Source of the DNA: Prinsepia uniflora
Taxonomy: Eukaryota > Streptophyta > Magnoliopsida > Rosales > Rosaceae
Direction of reading: 5' to 3'
Assembly: GCA_032719365.1 (NCBI GenBank)
Contig: CM064866.1
Coordinates: 7,111,781-7,175,780, forward strand
DNA length: 64,000 nt
Shown here: positions 1 through 12,300 of the stretch, piece by piece
How the letters are laid out: each line of letters starts with the position of its first letter
Numbering within the stretch: position 1 is the stretch's first letter
Notes under the pieces: generated by a model
Told to the model about the DNA's origin: nothing
The model's database searches: none
The model's input: only the letters and a program-made list of their open reading frames with translations
Program-made: the position numbers and the translations under genes

Positions 1-271
1 ATTTATGGAAGTGGTTTAGAAATAAGAAAATGTAAGTCACATATTAGAAATGGAGAATTTGAAAAACAATTACACGAGAATATTGGTATATAACCTTTTT
101 AATGATATTCCACCAATGTTTGCCAAGTTGATCTAATTAGGTTGTATTGTATTATTAAAATTACCTGCTGAAAAAAGAATTAAATTTGAAGCTTCCATTT
201 CTAAAATGAATTTAATCCTATCCTCTGAAGTAGAGAGCGAACAAGAAATTTAAAACATCTATTTCATAATA

Positions 272-314
272 ATCCCACATCGATTAATTGGAATTAAAAA
301 GCAAGCTTTATAAT
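272..314 (+). promoter_or_regulatory. Plant Pol III snRNA-type promoter (USE + TATA) of 7SL copy 1
   Basis: The USE ATCCCACATCG lies at 272-282 and matches the plant snRNA upstream sequence element consensus RTCCCACATCG. A TATA box TTTATAAT follows at 307-314 after exactly 24 bp, and the RNA start G is at 337, 22 bp further. A 24-bp gap is the short spacing of Pol III-type plant genes (U6, 7SL); Pol II-type U1/U2 genes have about 10 bp more. The arrangement recurs in every array unit, and USE and TATA positions are given with each gene copy. Confidence 0.92.
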
Positions 315-336
315 CTTATAACAGATAACCATAATC

Positions 337-639
337 GCCGAGCTTGGTAATGCTAGCTTGTAACCCAAGTGGGGGCTTTGAGGTGTTGGAACATTGGCCC
401 ATCACTAGTGGGTCGGACCATGTGTGGCTACATTCTGACTCACCCGATCCAAGCAAATAGTTTGGCCAGGTGGCATGGGCGAAGGCTTTAGGGTCACATG
501 GTCCTTAGAGAGGAGGGCATAGCGTGAGGTTGGATTCACAGAGCAGCGACCACCTCTCGCTCTTGGCAGTGGAAGGACAACGGGTTGGTGCCTCCATGGT
601 CCATCATTGGCCCACTAGGATGCCCCAATTGAACCAACA
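337..639 (+). ncRNA. 7SL: 7SL (SRP) RNA gene, copy 1
   Basis: Candidate RNA scaffold of the signal recognition particle, which in the cytosol binds ribosomes making secretory proteins and delivers them to the ER. The sequence shows a 303-nt transcribed region beginning GCCGAGCTTGG, with the Alu-domain element GCTTGTAACCC and a purine-rich GTGGGGGC. A long imperfect pairing region follows, then an S-domain core TTCACAGAGCAGCGA that corresponds to the conserved AGCAG side of helix 8 where SRP54 binds. A T7 terminator follows at 640-646. About 300 nt is the normal plant 7SL length. The promoter is the USE at 272 and TATA at 307. Assignment rests on recognised motifs and promoter type, not a computed alignment. 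This copy has ACATTCTGACTCACCC, AGTTTGGCC and CTCTCGCTC variants shared with copy 11. Confidence 0.9.
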
Positions 640-646
640 TTTTTTT
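640..646 (+). terminator. Pol III T-run terminator of 7SL copy 1
   Basis: Seven T follow AACCAACA directly. Runs of 7-10 T occur at the same place in every unit. A second T-rich stretch (about 660-672 here) lies 15-25 bp downstream in most units and could act as a backup terminator. Confidence 0.85.
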
Positions 647-1132
647 AATTTTCAATTTGTTTTTGTTTTTTTTCCAACTTTGGAGTTTGAGAGGGACTTG
701 AATAACTTGATCGAATTCGTTTGATACGTTCAGTTGAATAGAATGAAACCTATACTAAACAGTAAATACGAAAATGGCTTGGATATTAAATTCGAATTTA
801 TGGAAGTGGGTTAGAAATAAGAGAATGTAAGCCACATATTAGAAATGGAGAAATTTGAAAAACAATTACACGAGAATATTGGTATTTAAACTTTTTAATT
901 ATATTCCACCAATGTTTGCTAATTTGATCTAATTAGGTTGTATTGTAATATTAAAATTACATGCTTAAGAAAGAATTCAAATTGAAGCTTCCATTTCTAA
1001 AATGAATTTAATCCTATCCTCTGAAGTAGAGAGCGAACAAGAAATTTAAAACATCCATTTCATAATAATCCCACATCGATTAATTGGAATTAAAAATCAT
1101 GCTTTATAATCTTCTAACAGATAACCAAAATC

Positions 1133-1435
1133 GCCGAGCTTGGTAATGATAGCTTGTAACCCAAGTGGGGGCTTTGAGGTGTTGGAACATTGGCCCATCA
1201 CAAGTGGGTCGGACCATGTGTGGCTATATTCTGACTGGCCCGATCCAAGCAAAGAGTTTGGCCAGGTGGCTTGGGCGAAGGCTTTAGGGTCACTTGGTCC
1301 TTAGAGAGGAGGGCATAGCGTGAGGCTGGATTCACAGAGCAGCGACCACCTCCCGCTCTTGGCAGTGGAAGGACAACGGGTTGGTGCCTCCATGGTCCAT
1401 CATTGGCCCACTAGGATGCCCCAATTGAACCAACA
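1133..1435 (+). ncRNA. 7SL: 7SL RNA gene, copy 2
   Basis: USE 1068-1078, TATA 1103-1110, T7 at 1436-1442, length 303. Variants: GGTAATGATAGC near the 5' end, ATCACAAGTGGG, GACTGGCCC, AGTTTGGCC and TCACTTGG. Nearly identical to copies 3 and 12. All promoter elements are intact. Confidence 0.9.
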
Positions 1436-1931
1436 TTTTTTTAAATTTTCAATTTGTTGTTGTAATTTTTTTCCCACTTTGGGGTTTGAGAGGGACTTGA
1501 ATAACTTGATCGAATTCATTTGATATATTCAGTTGAATAGAATGAAACCTATACTAAACAGTAAATAAGAAAATGGCTTCGATATTAAATTCGAATTTAT
1601 GGAAGTGGGTTAGAAATAAGAGAATGTAAGCCACATATTAGAAATGGAGAAATTTGAAAAACAATTACACGAGAATATTGGTATTTAAACTTTTTAATTA
1701 TATTCCACCAATGTTTGCTAATTTGATCTAATTAGGTTGTATTGTAATATTAAAATTACATGCTTAAGAAAGAATTCAAATTGAAGCTTCCATTTCTAAA
1801 ATGAATTTAATCCTATCCTCTGAAGTAGAGAGCGAACAAGAAATTTAAAACATCCATTTCATAATAATCCCACATCGATTAATTGGAATTAAAAATCATG
1901 CTTTATAATCTTCTAACAGATAACCAAAATC

Positions 1932-2234
1932 GCCGAGCTTGGTAATGCTAGCTTGTAACCCAAGTGGGGGCTTTGAGGTGTTGGAACATTGGCCCATCAC
2001 AAGTGGGTCGGACCATGTGTGGCTATGTTCTGACTGGCCCGATCCAAGCAAAGAGTTTGGCCAGGTGGCTTGGGCGAAGGCTTTAGGGTCTCTTGGTCCT
2101 TAGAGAGGAGGGCATAGCGTGAGGCTGGATTCACAGAGCAGCGACCACCTCCCGCTCTTGGCAGTGGAAGGACAACGGGTTGGTGCCTCCATTGTCCATC
2201 ATTGGCCCACTAGGATGCCCCAATTGAACCAACA
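1932..2234 (+). ncRNA. 7SL: 7SL RNA gene, copy 3
   Basis: USE 1867-1877, TATA 1902-1909, T7 at 2235-2241, length 303. It differs from copy 2 at only a few positions (TATGTTCTG, TCTCTTGG, CCATTGTCC), so this unit looks like a recent single-unit duplication of copy 2. It has no counterpart in the related block starting at 7978. Confidence 0.9.
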
Positions 2235-2730
2235 TTTTTTTAAATTTTCAATTTGTTGTTGTAATTTTTTTCCCACTTTGGGGTTTGAGCGGGACTTGAA
2301 TAACTTGATCGAATTCATTTGATATATTCAGTTGAATAGAATGAAACCTATACTAAACAGTAAATAAGAAAATGGCTTCGATATTAAATTCGAACTTATG
2401 GAAGTGGTTTAGAAATAAGAAAATGTAAGTCACATATTAGAAATGGAGAAATTTGAAAAACAATTACACGAGAATATTGGTATATAACCTTTTTAATGAT
2501 ATTCCACCAATGTTTGCCAAGTTGATCTAATTAGGTTGTATTGTAATATTAAAATTACCTGCTGAAAAAAGAATTAAATTTGAAGCTTCCATTTCTAAAA
2601 TGAATTTAATCCTATCCTCTGAAGTAGAGAGCGAACAAGAAATTTAAAACATTTATTTCATAATAATCCCACATCGATTAATTGGAATTAAAAAGCATGC
2701 TTTATAATCTTATAACAGATAACCATAATC

Positions 2731-3033
2731 GCCGAGCTTGGTAATGCTAGCTTGTAACCCAAGTGGGGGCTTTGAGGTGTTGGAACATTGGCCCATCACT
2801 AGTGGGTCGGACCATGTGTGGCTACATTCTGACTCGCCCGATCCAAGCAAATAGTTCGGCCAGGTGGCATGGGCGAAGGTTTTAGGGTCACATGGTCCTT
2901 AGAGAGGAGGGCATAGCGTGAGGTTGGATTCACAGAGCAGCGACCACCTCTCGCTCTTGGCAGTGGAAGGACAACGGGTTGGTCCCTCCATGGTCCATCA
3001 TTGGCCCACTAGGATGCCCCAATTGAACCAACA
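2731..3033 (+). ncRNA. 7SL: 7SL RNA gene, copy 4
   Basis: USE 2666-2676, TATA 2701-2708, T7 at 3034-3040, length 303. Marker variants GAAGGTTTTAGGG and GGTCCCTCC (normally GGTGCCTCC) are shared with copy 13. The promoter is intact. Confidence 0.9.
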
Positions 3034-3527
3034 TTTTTTTAATTTTCAATTTGTTTTTGTTTTTTTTTCCAACTTTGGAGTTTGAGAGGGACTTGAATAA
3101 CTTGATCGAATTCGTTTGATATGTTCAGTTGAATAGAATGAAACCTATACTAAACAGTAAATACGAAAATGGCTTGGATATTAAATTCGAATTTATGGAA
3201 GTGGGTTAGAAATAAGAGAATGTAAGCCACATATTAGAAATGGAGAAATTTGAAAAACAATTACACGAGAATATTGGTATTTAAACTTTTTAATTATATT
3301 CCACCAATGTTTGCTAATTTGATCTAATTAGGTTGTATTGTAATATTAAAATTACCTGCTTAAGAAAGAATTCAAATTGAAGCTTCCATTTCTAAAATGA
3401 ATTTAATCCTATCCTCTGAAGTAGAGAGCGAACAAGAAATTTAAAACATCCATTTCATAATAATCCCACATCGATTAATTGGAATTAAAAATCATGCTTT
3501 ATAATCTTATAACAGATAACCATAATC

Positions 3528-3830
3528 GCCGAGCTTGGTAATGCTAGCTTGTAACCCAAGTGGGGGCTTTGAGGTGTTGGAACATTGGCCCATCACTAGT
3601 GGGTCGGACCATGTGTGGCTACATTCTGACTCGCCCGATCCAAGCAAATAGTTCGGCCAGGTGGCATGGGAGAAGGCTTTAGGGTCACGTGGTCCTTAGA
3701 GAGGAGGGCATAGCGTGAGGTTGGATTCACAGAGCAGCGACCACCTCTCGCTCTTGGCAGTGGAAGGACAACGGGTTGGTGCCTCCATGGTCCATCATTG
3801 GCCCACTAGGATGCCCCAATTGAACCAACA
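3528..3830 (+). ncRNA. 7SL: 7SL RNA gene, copy 5
   Basis: USE 3463-3473, TATA 3498-3505, T7 at 3831-3837, length 303. Variants GGGAGAAGG and TCACGTGG are shared only with copy 8. The spacer before the gene resembles unit 14 instead, so this unit is a recombinant. Confidence 0.9.
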
Positions 3831-4324
3831 TTTTTTTAATTTTCAATTTGTTTTTGTTTTTTTTTCCAACTTTGGAGTTTGAGAGGGACTTGAATAACTT
3901 GATCGAATTCGTTTGATATGTTCAGTTCAATAGAATGAAACCTATACTAAACCGTAAATAAGAAAATGGCTTCGATATTAAATTCGAACTTATGGAAGTG
4001 GTTTAGAAATAAGAAAATGTAAGTCACATATTAGAAATGGAGAAATTTGAAAAACAATTACACGAGAATATTGGTATATAACCTTTTTAATGATATTCCA
4101 CCAATGTTTGCCAAGGTGATCTAATTAGGTTGTATTGTAATATTAAAATTACCTGCTGAAAAAAGAATTAAATTTGAAGCTTCCATTTCTAAAATGAATT
4201 TAATCCTATCCTCTGAAGTAGAGAGCGAACAAGAAATTTAAAACATTTATTTCATAATAATCCCACATCGATTAATTGGAATTAAAAAGCATGCTTTATA
4301 ATCTTATAACAGATAACCATAATC

Positions 4325-4627
4325 GCCGAGCTTGGTAATGCTAGCTTGTAACCCAAGTGGGGGCTTTGAGGTGTTGGAACATTGGCCCATCACTAGTGGG
4401 TCGGACCATGTGTGGCTACATTCTGACTCGCCCGATCCAAGCAAATAGTTCGGCCAGGTGGCATGGGCGAAGGTTTTAGGGTCACATGGTCCATAGAGAT
4501 GAGGGCATAGCGTGAGGCTGGATTCACAGAGCAGCGACCACCTCCCGCTCTTGGCAGTGGAAGGATAACGGGTTGGTGCCTCCATGGTCCATCATTGGCC
4601 CACTAGGATGCCCCAATTGAACCAACA
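4325..4627 (+). ncRNA. 7SL: 7SL RNA gene, copy 6
   Basis: USE 4260-4270, TATA 4295-4302, T7 at 4628-4634, length 303. It carries the unique GGTCCATAGAGATGAGG. Its 3' half (GGATAACGGG, then GAGATTGACTTG downstream) matches copy 16, while its 5' half matches copies 4 and 13, pointing to recombination within the gene. Confidence 0.9.
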
Positions 4628-5122
4628 TTTTTTTAAATTTTCAATTTGTTGTTGTAATTTTTTTCCCACTTTGGGGTTTGAGATTGACTTGAATAACTTG
4701 ATCGAATTCATTTGATATGTTCAGTTGAATAGAATGAAACCTATACTAAACAGTAAATAAGAAAATGGCTTGGATATTAAATTCGAATTTATGGAAGTGG
4801 GTTACAAATAAGAGAATGTAAGTCACATATTAGAAATGGAGAATTTGAATAACAATTACACGAGAATATTGGTATTTAACCTTTTTAATGATATTCCACC
4901 AATGTTTGCCAAGTTGATCTAATTAGGTTGTATTGTAATATAAATATTACCTGCTTAAAAAAGAATTCAATTTGAAGCTTCCATTTCTAAAATGAATTTA
5001 ATCCTATCCTCTGCAGTAGAGAGCGAACAAGAAATTTAAAACATCCATTTCATAATAATCCCACATCGATTAATTGGAATTAAAAATCATGCTTTATAAT
5101 CTTATAACAGATAACCATAATC

Positions 5123-5424
5123 GCCGAACTTGGTAATGCTAACTTGTAACCCAAGTGGGGGCTTTGAGGATTTGGAACATTGGCCCATCACTAGTGGGTC
5201 GGACCTTGTGTGGCTATATTCTGACTCGCACGATCCAAGCAAAGAGTTCGGCCAGGTGGCTTGGGCGAATGCTTTAGGGTCACATGGTCCTTAAAGAGGA
5301 GGGCATGGCGTGAGGCTGGATTCACAGAGCAGCGACACCTCCCGCTCTTGGCAGTGGAAGGACAACGGATTGGTGCCTCCATGGTCTATCATTGGCCCAC
5401 TAGGATGCCCCAATTGAACCAACA
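5123..5424 (+). ncRNA. 7SL: 7SL RNA gene, copy 7
   Basis: USE 5058-5068, TATA 5093-5100, T7 at 5425-5431, length 302. The 5' region is altered (GCCGAACTTGG, TAACTTGTAACCC). One base is lost just after the AGCAG core (GCGACACC for GCGACCACC). GAGGATTTGG, GGACCTTGTG and CTTAAAGAGG are shared with copies 17 and 22. The promoter is intact, but changes in both RNA domains may reduce function. Confidence 0.85.
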
Positions 5425-5917
5425 TTTTTTTAATTTTCAATTTGTTTTTGTTTTTTTTCCCACTTTGGAGTTTGAGAGGGACTTGAATAACTTGATCGAA
5501 TTCATTTGATATGTTCAGTTGAATAGAATGAAACCTATACTAAACAGTAAATACGAAAATGGCTTGGATATTAAATTCGAATTTATGGAAGTCGGTTAGA
5601 AATAAGAGAATGTAAGTCACATATTAGAAACGGAGAAATTTGAAAAACAATTACACGAGAATATTGGTATTTAACCTTTTTAATGATATTCCACCAATGT
5701 TTGCCAAGTTGATCTAATTAGGTTGTATTGTAATATAAAAATTACCTGCTGAAAAAAGAATTCAATTTGAAGCTTCCATTTCTAAAATGAATTTAATCCT
5801 ATCCTCTGAAGTAGAGAGCGAACAAGAAATTTAAAACATCTATTTCATAATAATCCCACATCGATTAATTGGAATTAAAAAGCATGCTTTATAATCTTAT
5901 AACAGATAACCATAATC

Positions 5918-6220
5918 GCCGAGCTTGGTAATGCTAGCTTGTAACCCAAGTGGGGGCTTTGAGGTGTTGGAACATTGGCCCATCACTAGTGGGTCGGACC
6001 ATGTGTGGCTACATTCTGACTCGCCCGATCCAAGCAAATAGTTCGGCCAGGTGGCATGGGAGAAGGCTTTAGGGTCACGTGGTCCTTAGAGAGGAGGGCA
6101 TAGCGTGAGGTTGGATTCACAGAGCAGCGACCACCTCTCGCTCTTGGCAGTGGAAGGACAACGGGTTGGTGCCTCCTTGGTCCATCATTGGCCCACTAGG
6201 ATGCCCCAATTGAACCAACA
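5918..6220 (+). ncRNA. 7SL: 7SL RNA gene, copy 8
   Basis: USE 5853-5863, TATA 5888-5895, T7 at 6221-6227, length 303. GGGAGAAGG and TCACGTGG are as in copy 5; the private variant is CCTCCTTGGTCC. The promoter is intact. Confidence 0.9.
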
Positions 6221-6713
6221 TTTTTTTAATTTTCAATTTGTTTTTGTTTTTTTTCCAACTTTGGAGTTTGAGAGGGACTTGAATAACTTGATCGAATTCG
6301 TTTGATATGTTCAGTTGAATAGAATGAAACCTATACTAAACCGTAAATAAGAAAATGGCTTGGATATTAAATTCGAATTTATGGAAGTGGGATAGAAATA
6401 AGAGAATGTAAGCCACATATTAGAAATGGAGAAATTTGAAAAACAATTACACGAGAATATTGGTATTTAAACTTTTTAATTATATTCCACCAATGTTTGC
6501 TAGTTTGATCTAATTAGGTTGTATTTTAATATTAAAATTACCTGCTTAAGAAAGAATTCAATTTGAAGCTTCCATTTCTAAAATGAATTTAATCCTATCC
6601 TTTGAAGTAGAGAGCGAACAAGAAATTTAAAACATCCATTTCATAATAATCCCACATCGATTAATTGGAATTAAAAATCATGCTTTATAATCTTCTAACA
6701 GATAACCATAATC

Positions 6714-7016
6714 GCCGCGCTTGGTAATGCTAGCTTGTAACCCAAGTGGGGGCTTTGAGGTTTTGGAACATTGGCCCATCACAAGTGGGTCGGACCATGT
6801 GTGGCTATATTCTGACTCGCCCGATCCAAGCAAAGAGTTCGGCCAGGTGGCTTGGGCGAAGGCTTTAGGGTCACATGGTCCTTAGAGAGGAGGGCATAGC
6901 GTGAGGCTGGATTCACAGAGCAGCGACCACCTCCCGCTCTTGGCAGTGGAAGGACAACGGGTTGGTGCCTCCATGGTCCATCATTGGCCCACTAGGATGC
7001 CCCAATTGAACCAACA
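6714..7016 (+). ncRNA. 7SL: 7SL RNA gene, copy 9
   Basis: USE 6649-6659, TATA 6684-6691, T7 at 7017-7023, length 303. The start reads GCCGCGCTTGG instead of GCCGAGC, a change in the first Alu-domain stem. GAGGTTTTGG is also private. The promoter is intact. Confidence 0.88.
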
Positions 7017-7512
7017 TTTTTTTAAATTTTCAATTTGTTGTTGTAATTTTTTTCCCACTTTGCGGTTTGAGAGGGACTTGAATAACTTGATCGAATTCAT
7101 TTGATATATTCAGTTGAATAGAATGAAACCTATACTAAACAGTAAATAAGAAAATGGCTTCATTATTAAATTCGAATTTATGGAAGTGGTTTAGAAATAA
7201 GAGAATGTAAGTCACATATTAGAAATGGAGAAATTTGAAAAACAATTACACGAGAATATTGGTATATAACCTTTTTAATGATATTCCACCAATGTTTGCC
7301 AAGTTGATCTAATTAGGTTGTATTGTAATATTAAAATTACACGCTGAAAAAAGAATTAAATTTGAAGCTTCCATTTCTAAAATGAATTTAATCCTATCCT
7401 CTGAAGTAGAGAGCGAACAAGTAATTTAAAACATCCATTTCATAATAATCCCACATCGATTAATTGGAATTAAAAATCATGCTTTATAATCTTCTAACAG
7501 ATAACCATAATC

Positions 7513-7815
7513 GCCGAGCTTGGTAATGCTAGCTTGTAACCCAAGTGGGGGGTTTGAGGTGTTGGAACATTGGCCCATCACAAGTGGGTCGGACCATGTG
7601 TGGCTATATTCTGACTCGCCCGATCCAAGCAAAGAGTTCGGCCAGGTGGCTTGGGCGAAGGCTTTAGGGTCACATGGTCCTTAGAGAGGAGGGCATAGCG
7701 TGAGGCTGGATTCATAGAGCAGCGACCACCTCCCGCCTTTGGCAGTGGAAGGACAACGGGTTGGTGCCTCCATGGTCCATCATTGGCCCACTAGGATGCC
7801 CCAATTGAACCAACA
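7513..7815 (+). ncRNA. 7SL: 7SL RNA gene, copy 10
   Basis: USE 7448-7458, TATA 7483-7490, T7 at 7816-7822, length 303. Private variants are GTGGGGGGTTTG in the Alu domain, TTCATAGAGCAG (normally TTCACAGAGCAG) in the helix-8 region, and CCGCCTTTGG. The promoter is intact. Confidence 0.88.
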
Positions 7816-8310
7816 TTTTTTTAAATTTTCAATTTGTTGTTGTAATTTTTTTCCCACTTTGGGGTTTGAGAGGGACTTGAATAACTTGATCAAATTCATT
7901 TGATATATTCAGTTGAATAGAATGAAACCTATACTAAACAGTAAATAAGAAAATGGCTTCGATATTAAATTCGAATTTATGGAAGTGGTTTAGAAATAAG
8001 AAAATGTAAGTCACATATTAGAAATGGAGAATTTGAAAAACAATTACACGAGAATATTGGTATATAACCTTTTTAATGATATTCCACCAATGTTTGCCAA
8101 GTTGATCTAATTAGGTTGTATTGTATTATTAAAATTACCTGCTGAAAAAAGAATTAAATTTGAAGCTTCCATTTCTAAAATGAATTTAATCCTATCCTCT
8201 GAAGTAGAGAGCGAACAAGAAATTTAAAACATCTATTTCATAATAATCCCACATCGATTAATTGGAATTAAAAAGCAAGCTTTATAATCTTATAACAGAT
8301 AACCATAATC

Positions 8311-8613
8311 GCCGAGCTTGGTAATGCTAGCTTGTAACCCAAGTGGGGGCTTTGAGGTGTTGGAACATTGGCCCATCACTAGTGGGTCGGACCATGTGTG
8401 GCTACATTCTGACTCACCCGATCCAAGCAAATAGTTTGGCCAGGTGGCATGGGCGAAGGCTTTAGGGTCACATGGTCCTTAGAGAGGAGGGCATAGCGTG
8501 AGGTTGGATTCACAGAGCAGCGACCACCTCTCGCTCTTGGCAGTGGAAGGACAACGGGTTGGTGCCTCCATGGTCCATCATTGGCCCACTAGGATGCCCC
8601 AATTGAACCAACA
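8311..8613 (+). ncRNA. 7SL: 7SL RNA gene, copy 11
   Basis: USE 8246-8256, TATA 8281-8288, T7 at 8614-8620, length 303. I see no difference from copy 1 within the gene. The upstream spacer also shares the rare GTATTGTATTATT and AAGCAAGC with unit 1, so this is a segmental copy 7,974 bp away. Confidence 0.9.
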
Positions 8614-9106
8614 TTTTTTTAATTTTCAATTTGTTTTTGTTTTTTTTCCAACTTTGGAGTTTGAGAGGGACTTGAATAACTTGATCGAATTCGTTTGATA
8701 TGTTCAGTTGAATAGAATGAAACCTATACTAAACAGTAAATACGAAAATGGCTTGGATATTAAATTCGAATTTATGGAAGTGGGTTAGAAATAAGAGAAT
8801 GTAAGCCACATATTAGAAATGGAGAAATTTGAAAAACAATTACACGAGAATATTGGTATTTAAACTTTTTAATTATATTCCACCAATGTTTGCTAATTTG
8901 ATCTAATTAGGTTGTATTGTAATATTAAAATTACATGCTTAAGCAAGAATTCAAATTGAAGCTTCCATTTCTAAAATGAATTTAATCCTATCCTCTGAAG
9001 TAGAGAGCGAACAAGAAATTTAAAACATCCATTTCATAATAATCCCACATCGATTAATTGGAATTAAAAATCATGCTTTATAATCTTCTAACAGATAACC
9101 AAAATC

Positions 9107-9409
9107 GCCGAGCTTGGTAATGCTAGCTTGTAACCCAAGTGGGGGCTTTGAGGTGTTGGAACATTGGCCCATCACAAGTGGGTCGGACCATGTGTGGCTA
9201 TATTCTGACTGGCCCGATCCAAGCAAAGAGTTTGGCCAGGTGGCTTGGGCGAAGGTTTTAGGGTCACTTGGTCCTTAGAGAGGAGGGCATAGCGTGAGGC
9301 TGGATTCACAGAGCAGCGACCACCTCCCGCTCTTGGCAGTGGAAGGACAACGGGTTGGTGCCTCCATGGTCCATCATTGGCCCACTAGGATGCCCCAATT
9401 GAACCAACA
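9107..9409 (+). ncRNA. 7SL: 7SL RNA gene, copy 12
   Basis: USE 9042-9052, TATA 9077-9084, T7 at 9410-9416, length 303. It matches copies 2 and 3, with GAAGGTTTTAGGG as a difference. The promoter is intact. Confidence 0.9.
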
Positions 9410-9905
9410 TTTTTTTAAATTTTCAATTTGTTGTTGTAATTTTTTTCCCACTTTGGGGTTTGAGAGGGACTTGAATAACTTGATCGAATTCATTTGATAT
9501 ATTCAGTTGAATAGAATGAAACCTATACTAAACAGTAAATAAGAAAATGGCTTCGATATTAAATTCGAACTTATGGAAGTGGTTTAGAAATAAGAAAATG
9601 TAAGTCACATATTAGAAATGGAGAAATTTGAAAAACAATTACACGAGAATATTGGTATATAACCTTTTTAATGATATTCCACCAATGTTTGCCAAGTTGA
9701 TCTAATTAGGTTGTATTGTAATATTAAAATTACCTGCTGAAAAAAGAATTCAATTTGAAGCTTCCATTTCTAAAATGAATTTAATCCTATCCTCTGAAGT
9801 AGAGAGCGAACAAGAAATTTAAAACATTTATTTCATAATAATCCCACATCGATTAATTGGAATTAAAAAGCATGCTTTATAATCTTATAACAGATAACCA
9901 TAATC

Positions 9906-10208
9906 GCCGAGCTTGGTAATGCTAGCTTGTAACCCAAGTGGGGGCTTTGAGGTGTTGGAACATTGGCCCATCACTAGTGGGTCGGACCATGTGTGGCTAC
10001 ATTCTGACTCGCCCGATCCAAGCAAATAGTTCGGCCAGGTGGCATGGGCGAAGGTTTTAGGGTCACATGGTCCTTAGAGAGGAGGGCATAGCGTGAGGTT
10101 GGATTCACAGAGCAGCGACCACCTCTCGCTCTTGGCAGTGGAAGGACAACGGGTTGGTCCCTCCATGGTCCATCATTGGCCCACTAGGATGCCCCAATTG
10201 AACCAACA
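9906..10208 (+). ncRNA. 7SL: 7SL RNA gene, copy 13
   Basis: USE 9841-9851, TATA 9876-9883, T7 at 10209-10215, length 303. It carries the copy 4 markers (GGTTTTAGGG, GGTCCCTCC). The promoter is intact. Confidence 0.9.
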
Positions 10209-10702
10209 TTTTTTTAATTTTCAATTTGTTTTTGTTTTTTTTTCCAACTTTGGAGTTTGAGAGGGACTTGAATAACTTGATCGAATTCGTTTGATATGTT
10301 CAGTTGAATAGAATGAAACCTATACTAAACAGTAAATACGAAAATGGCTTGGATATTAAATTCGAATTTATGGAAGCGGGTTAGAAATAAGAGAATGTAA
10401 CCCCCATATTAGAAATGGAGAAATTTGAAAAACAATTACACGAGAATATTGGTATTTAAACTTTTTAATTATATTCCACCAATGTTTGCTAATTTGATCT
10501 AATTAGGTTGTATTGTAATATTAAAATTACCTGCTTAAGAAAGAATTCAAATTGAAGCTTCCATTTCTAAAATGAATTTAATCCTATCCTCTGAAGTAGA
10601 GAGCGAACAAGAAATTTAAAACATCCATTTCATAATAATCCCACATCGATTAATGGGAATTAAAAATCATGCTTTATAATCTTCTAACAGATAACCAAAA
10701 TC

Positions 10703-11005
10703 GCCGAGCTTGGTAATGCTAGCTTGTAACCCAAGTGGGGGCTTTGAGGTGTTGGAACATTGGCCCATCACAAGTGGGTCGGACCATGTGTGGCTATATT
10801 CTGACTGGCCCGATCCAAGCAAAGAGTTTGGCCAGGTGGCTTGGGCGAAGGCTTTAAGGTCACTTGGTCCTTAGAGAGGAGGGCATAGCGTGAGGATGGA
10901 TTCACAGAGCAGCGACCACCTCCCGCTCTTGGCAGTGGAAGGACAACGGGTTGGTGCCTCCATGGTCCATCATTGGCCCACTAGGATGCCCCAATTGAAC
11001 CAACA
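10703..11005 (+). ncRNA. 7SL: 7SL RNA gene, copy 14
   Basis: USE 10638-10648, TATA 10673-10680, T7 at 11006-11012, length 303. Variants are GGCTTTAAGG and GTGAGGATGG, otherwise as copies 2 and 12. In the USE-TATA gap it has AATGGGAATT for AATTGGAATT, with unchanged spacing. Confidence 0.9.
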
Positions 11006-11501
11006 TTTTTTTAAATTTTCAATTTGTTGTTGTAATTTTTTTCCCACTTTGGGGTTTGAGAGGGACTTGAATAACTTGATCGAATTCATTTGATATATTC
11101 AGTTGAATAGAATGAAACCTATACTAAACAGTAAATAAGAAAATGGCTTCGATATTAAATTCGAATTTATGGAAGTGGTTTAGAAATAAGAGAATGTAAG
11201 TCACATATTAGAAATGGAGAAATTTGAAAAACAATTACACGAGAATATTGGTATATAACCTTTTTAATGATATTCCACCAATGTTTGCCAAGGTGATCTA
11301 ATTAGGTTGTATTGTAATATTAAAATTACCTGCTGAAAAAAGAATTAAATTTGAAGCTTCCATTTCTAAAATGAATTTAATCCTATCCTCTGAAGTAGAG
11401 AGCGAACAAGAAATTTAAAACATCTATTTCATAATAATCCCACATCGATTAATTGGAATTAAAAAGCAAGCTTTATAATCTTATAACAGATAACCATAAT
11501 C

Positions 11502-11804
11502 GCCGAGCTTGGTAATGCTAGCTTGTAACCCAAGTGGGGGCTTTGAGGTGTTGGAACATTGGCCCATCACTAGTGGGTCGGACCATGTGTGGCTATATTC
11601 TGACTCGCCCGATCCAAGCAAAGAGTTTGGCCAGGTGGCTTGGGCGAAGGCTTTAGGGTCACTTGGTCCTTAGAGAGGAGGGCATAGCGTGAGGCTGGAT
11701 TCACAGAGCAGCGACCACCTCCCGCTCTTGGCAGTGGAAGGACAACGGGTTGGTGCCTCCATGGTCCATCATTGGCCCACTAGGATGCCCCAATTGAACC
11801 AACA
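11502..11804 (+). ncRNA. 7SL: 7SL RNA gene, copy 15
   Basis: USE 11437-11447, TATA 11472-11479, T7 at 11805-11811, length 303. It is close to the array consensus, with AGTTTGGCC and TCACTTGG. First member of the five-unit block repeated as copies 20-24. Confidence 0.9.
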
Positions 11805-12300
11805 TTTTTTTAAATTTTCAATTTGTTATTGTAATTTTTTTCCCACTTTGGGGTTTGAGAGGGACTTGAATAACTTGATCGAATTCATTTGATATATTCA
11901 GTTGAATAGAATGAAACCTATACTAAACAGTAAATAAGAAAATGACTTCGATATTAAATTCGAATTTATGGAAGTGGTTTAGAAATAAGAGAATGTAAGT
12001 CACATATTAGAAATGGAGAAATTTGAAAAACAATTACACGAGAATATTGGTATATAACCTTTTTAATGATATTCCACCTATGTTTGCCAAGTTGATCTAA
12101 TTAGGTTGTATTGTAATATTAAAATTACCTGCTGAAAAAAGAATTAAATTTGAAGCTTCCATTTCTAAAATGAATTTAATCCTATCCTCTGAAGTAGAGA
12201 GCGAACAAGAAATTTAAAACATCTATTTCATAATAATCCCATATCGATTAATTGGAATTAAAAAGCATGCTTTATAATCTTATTACAGATAACCATAATC

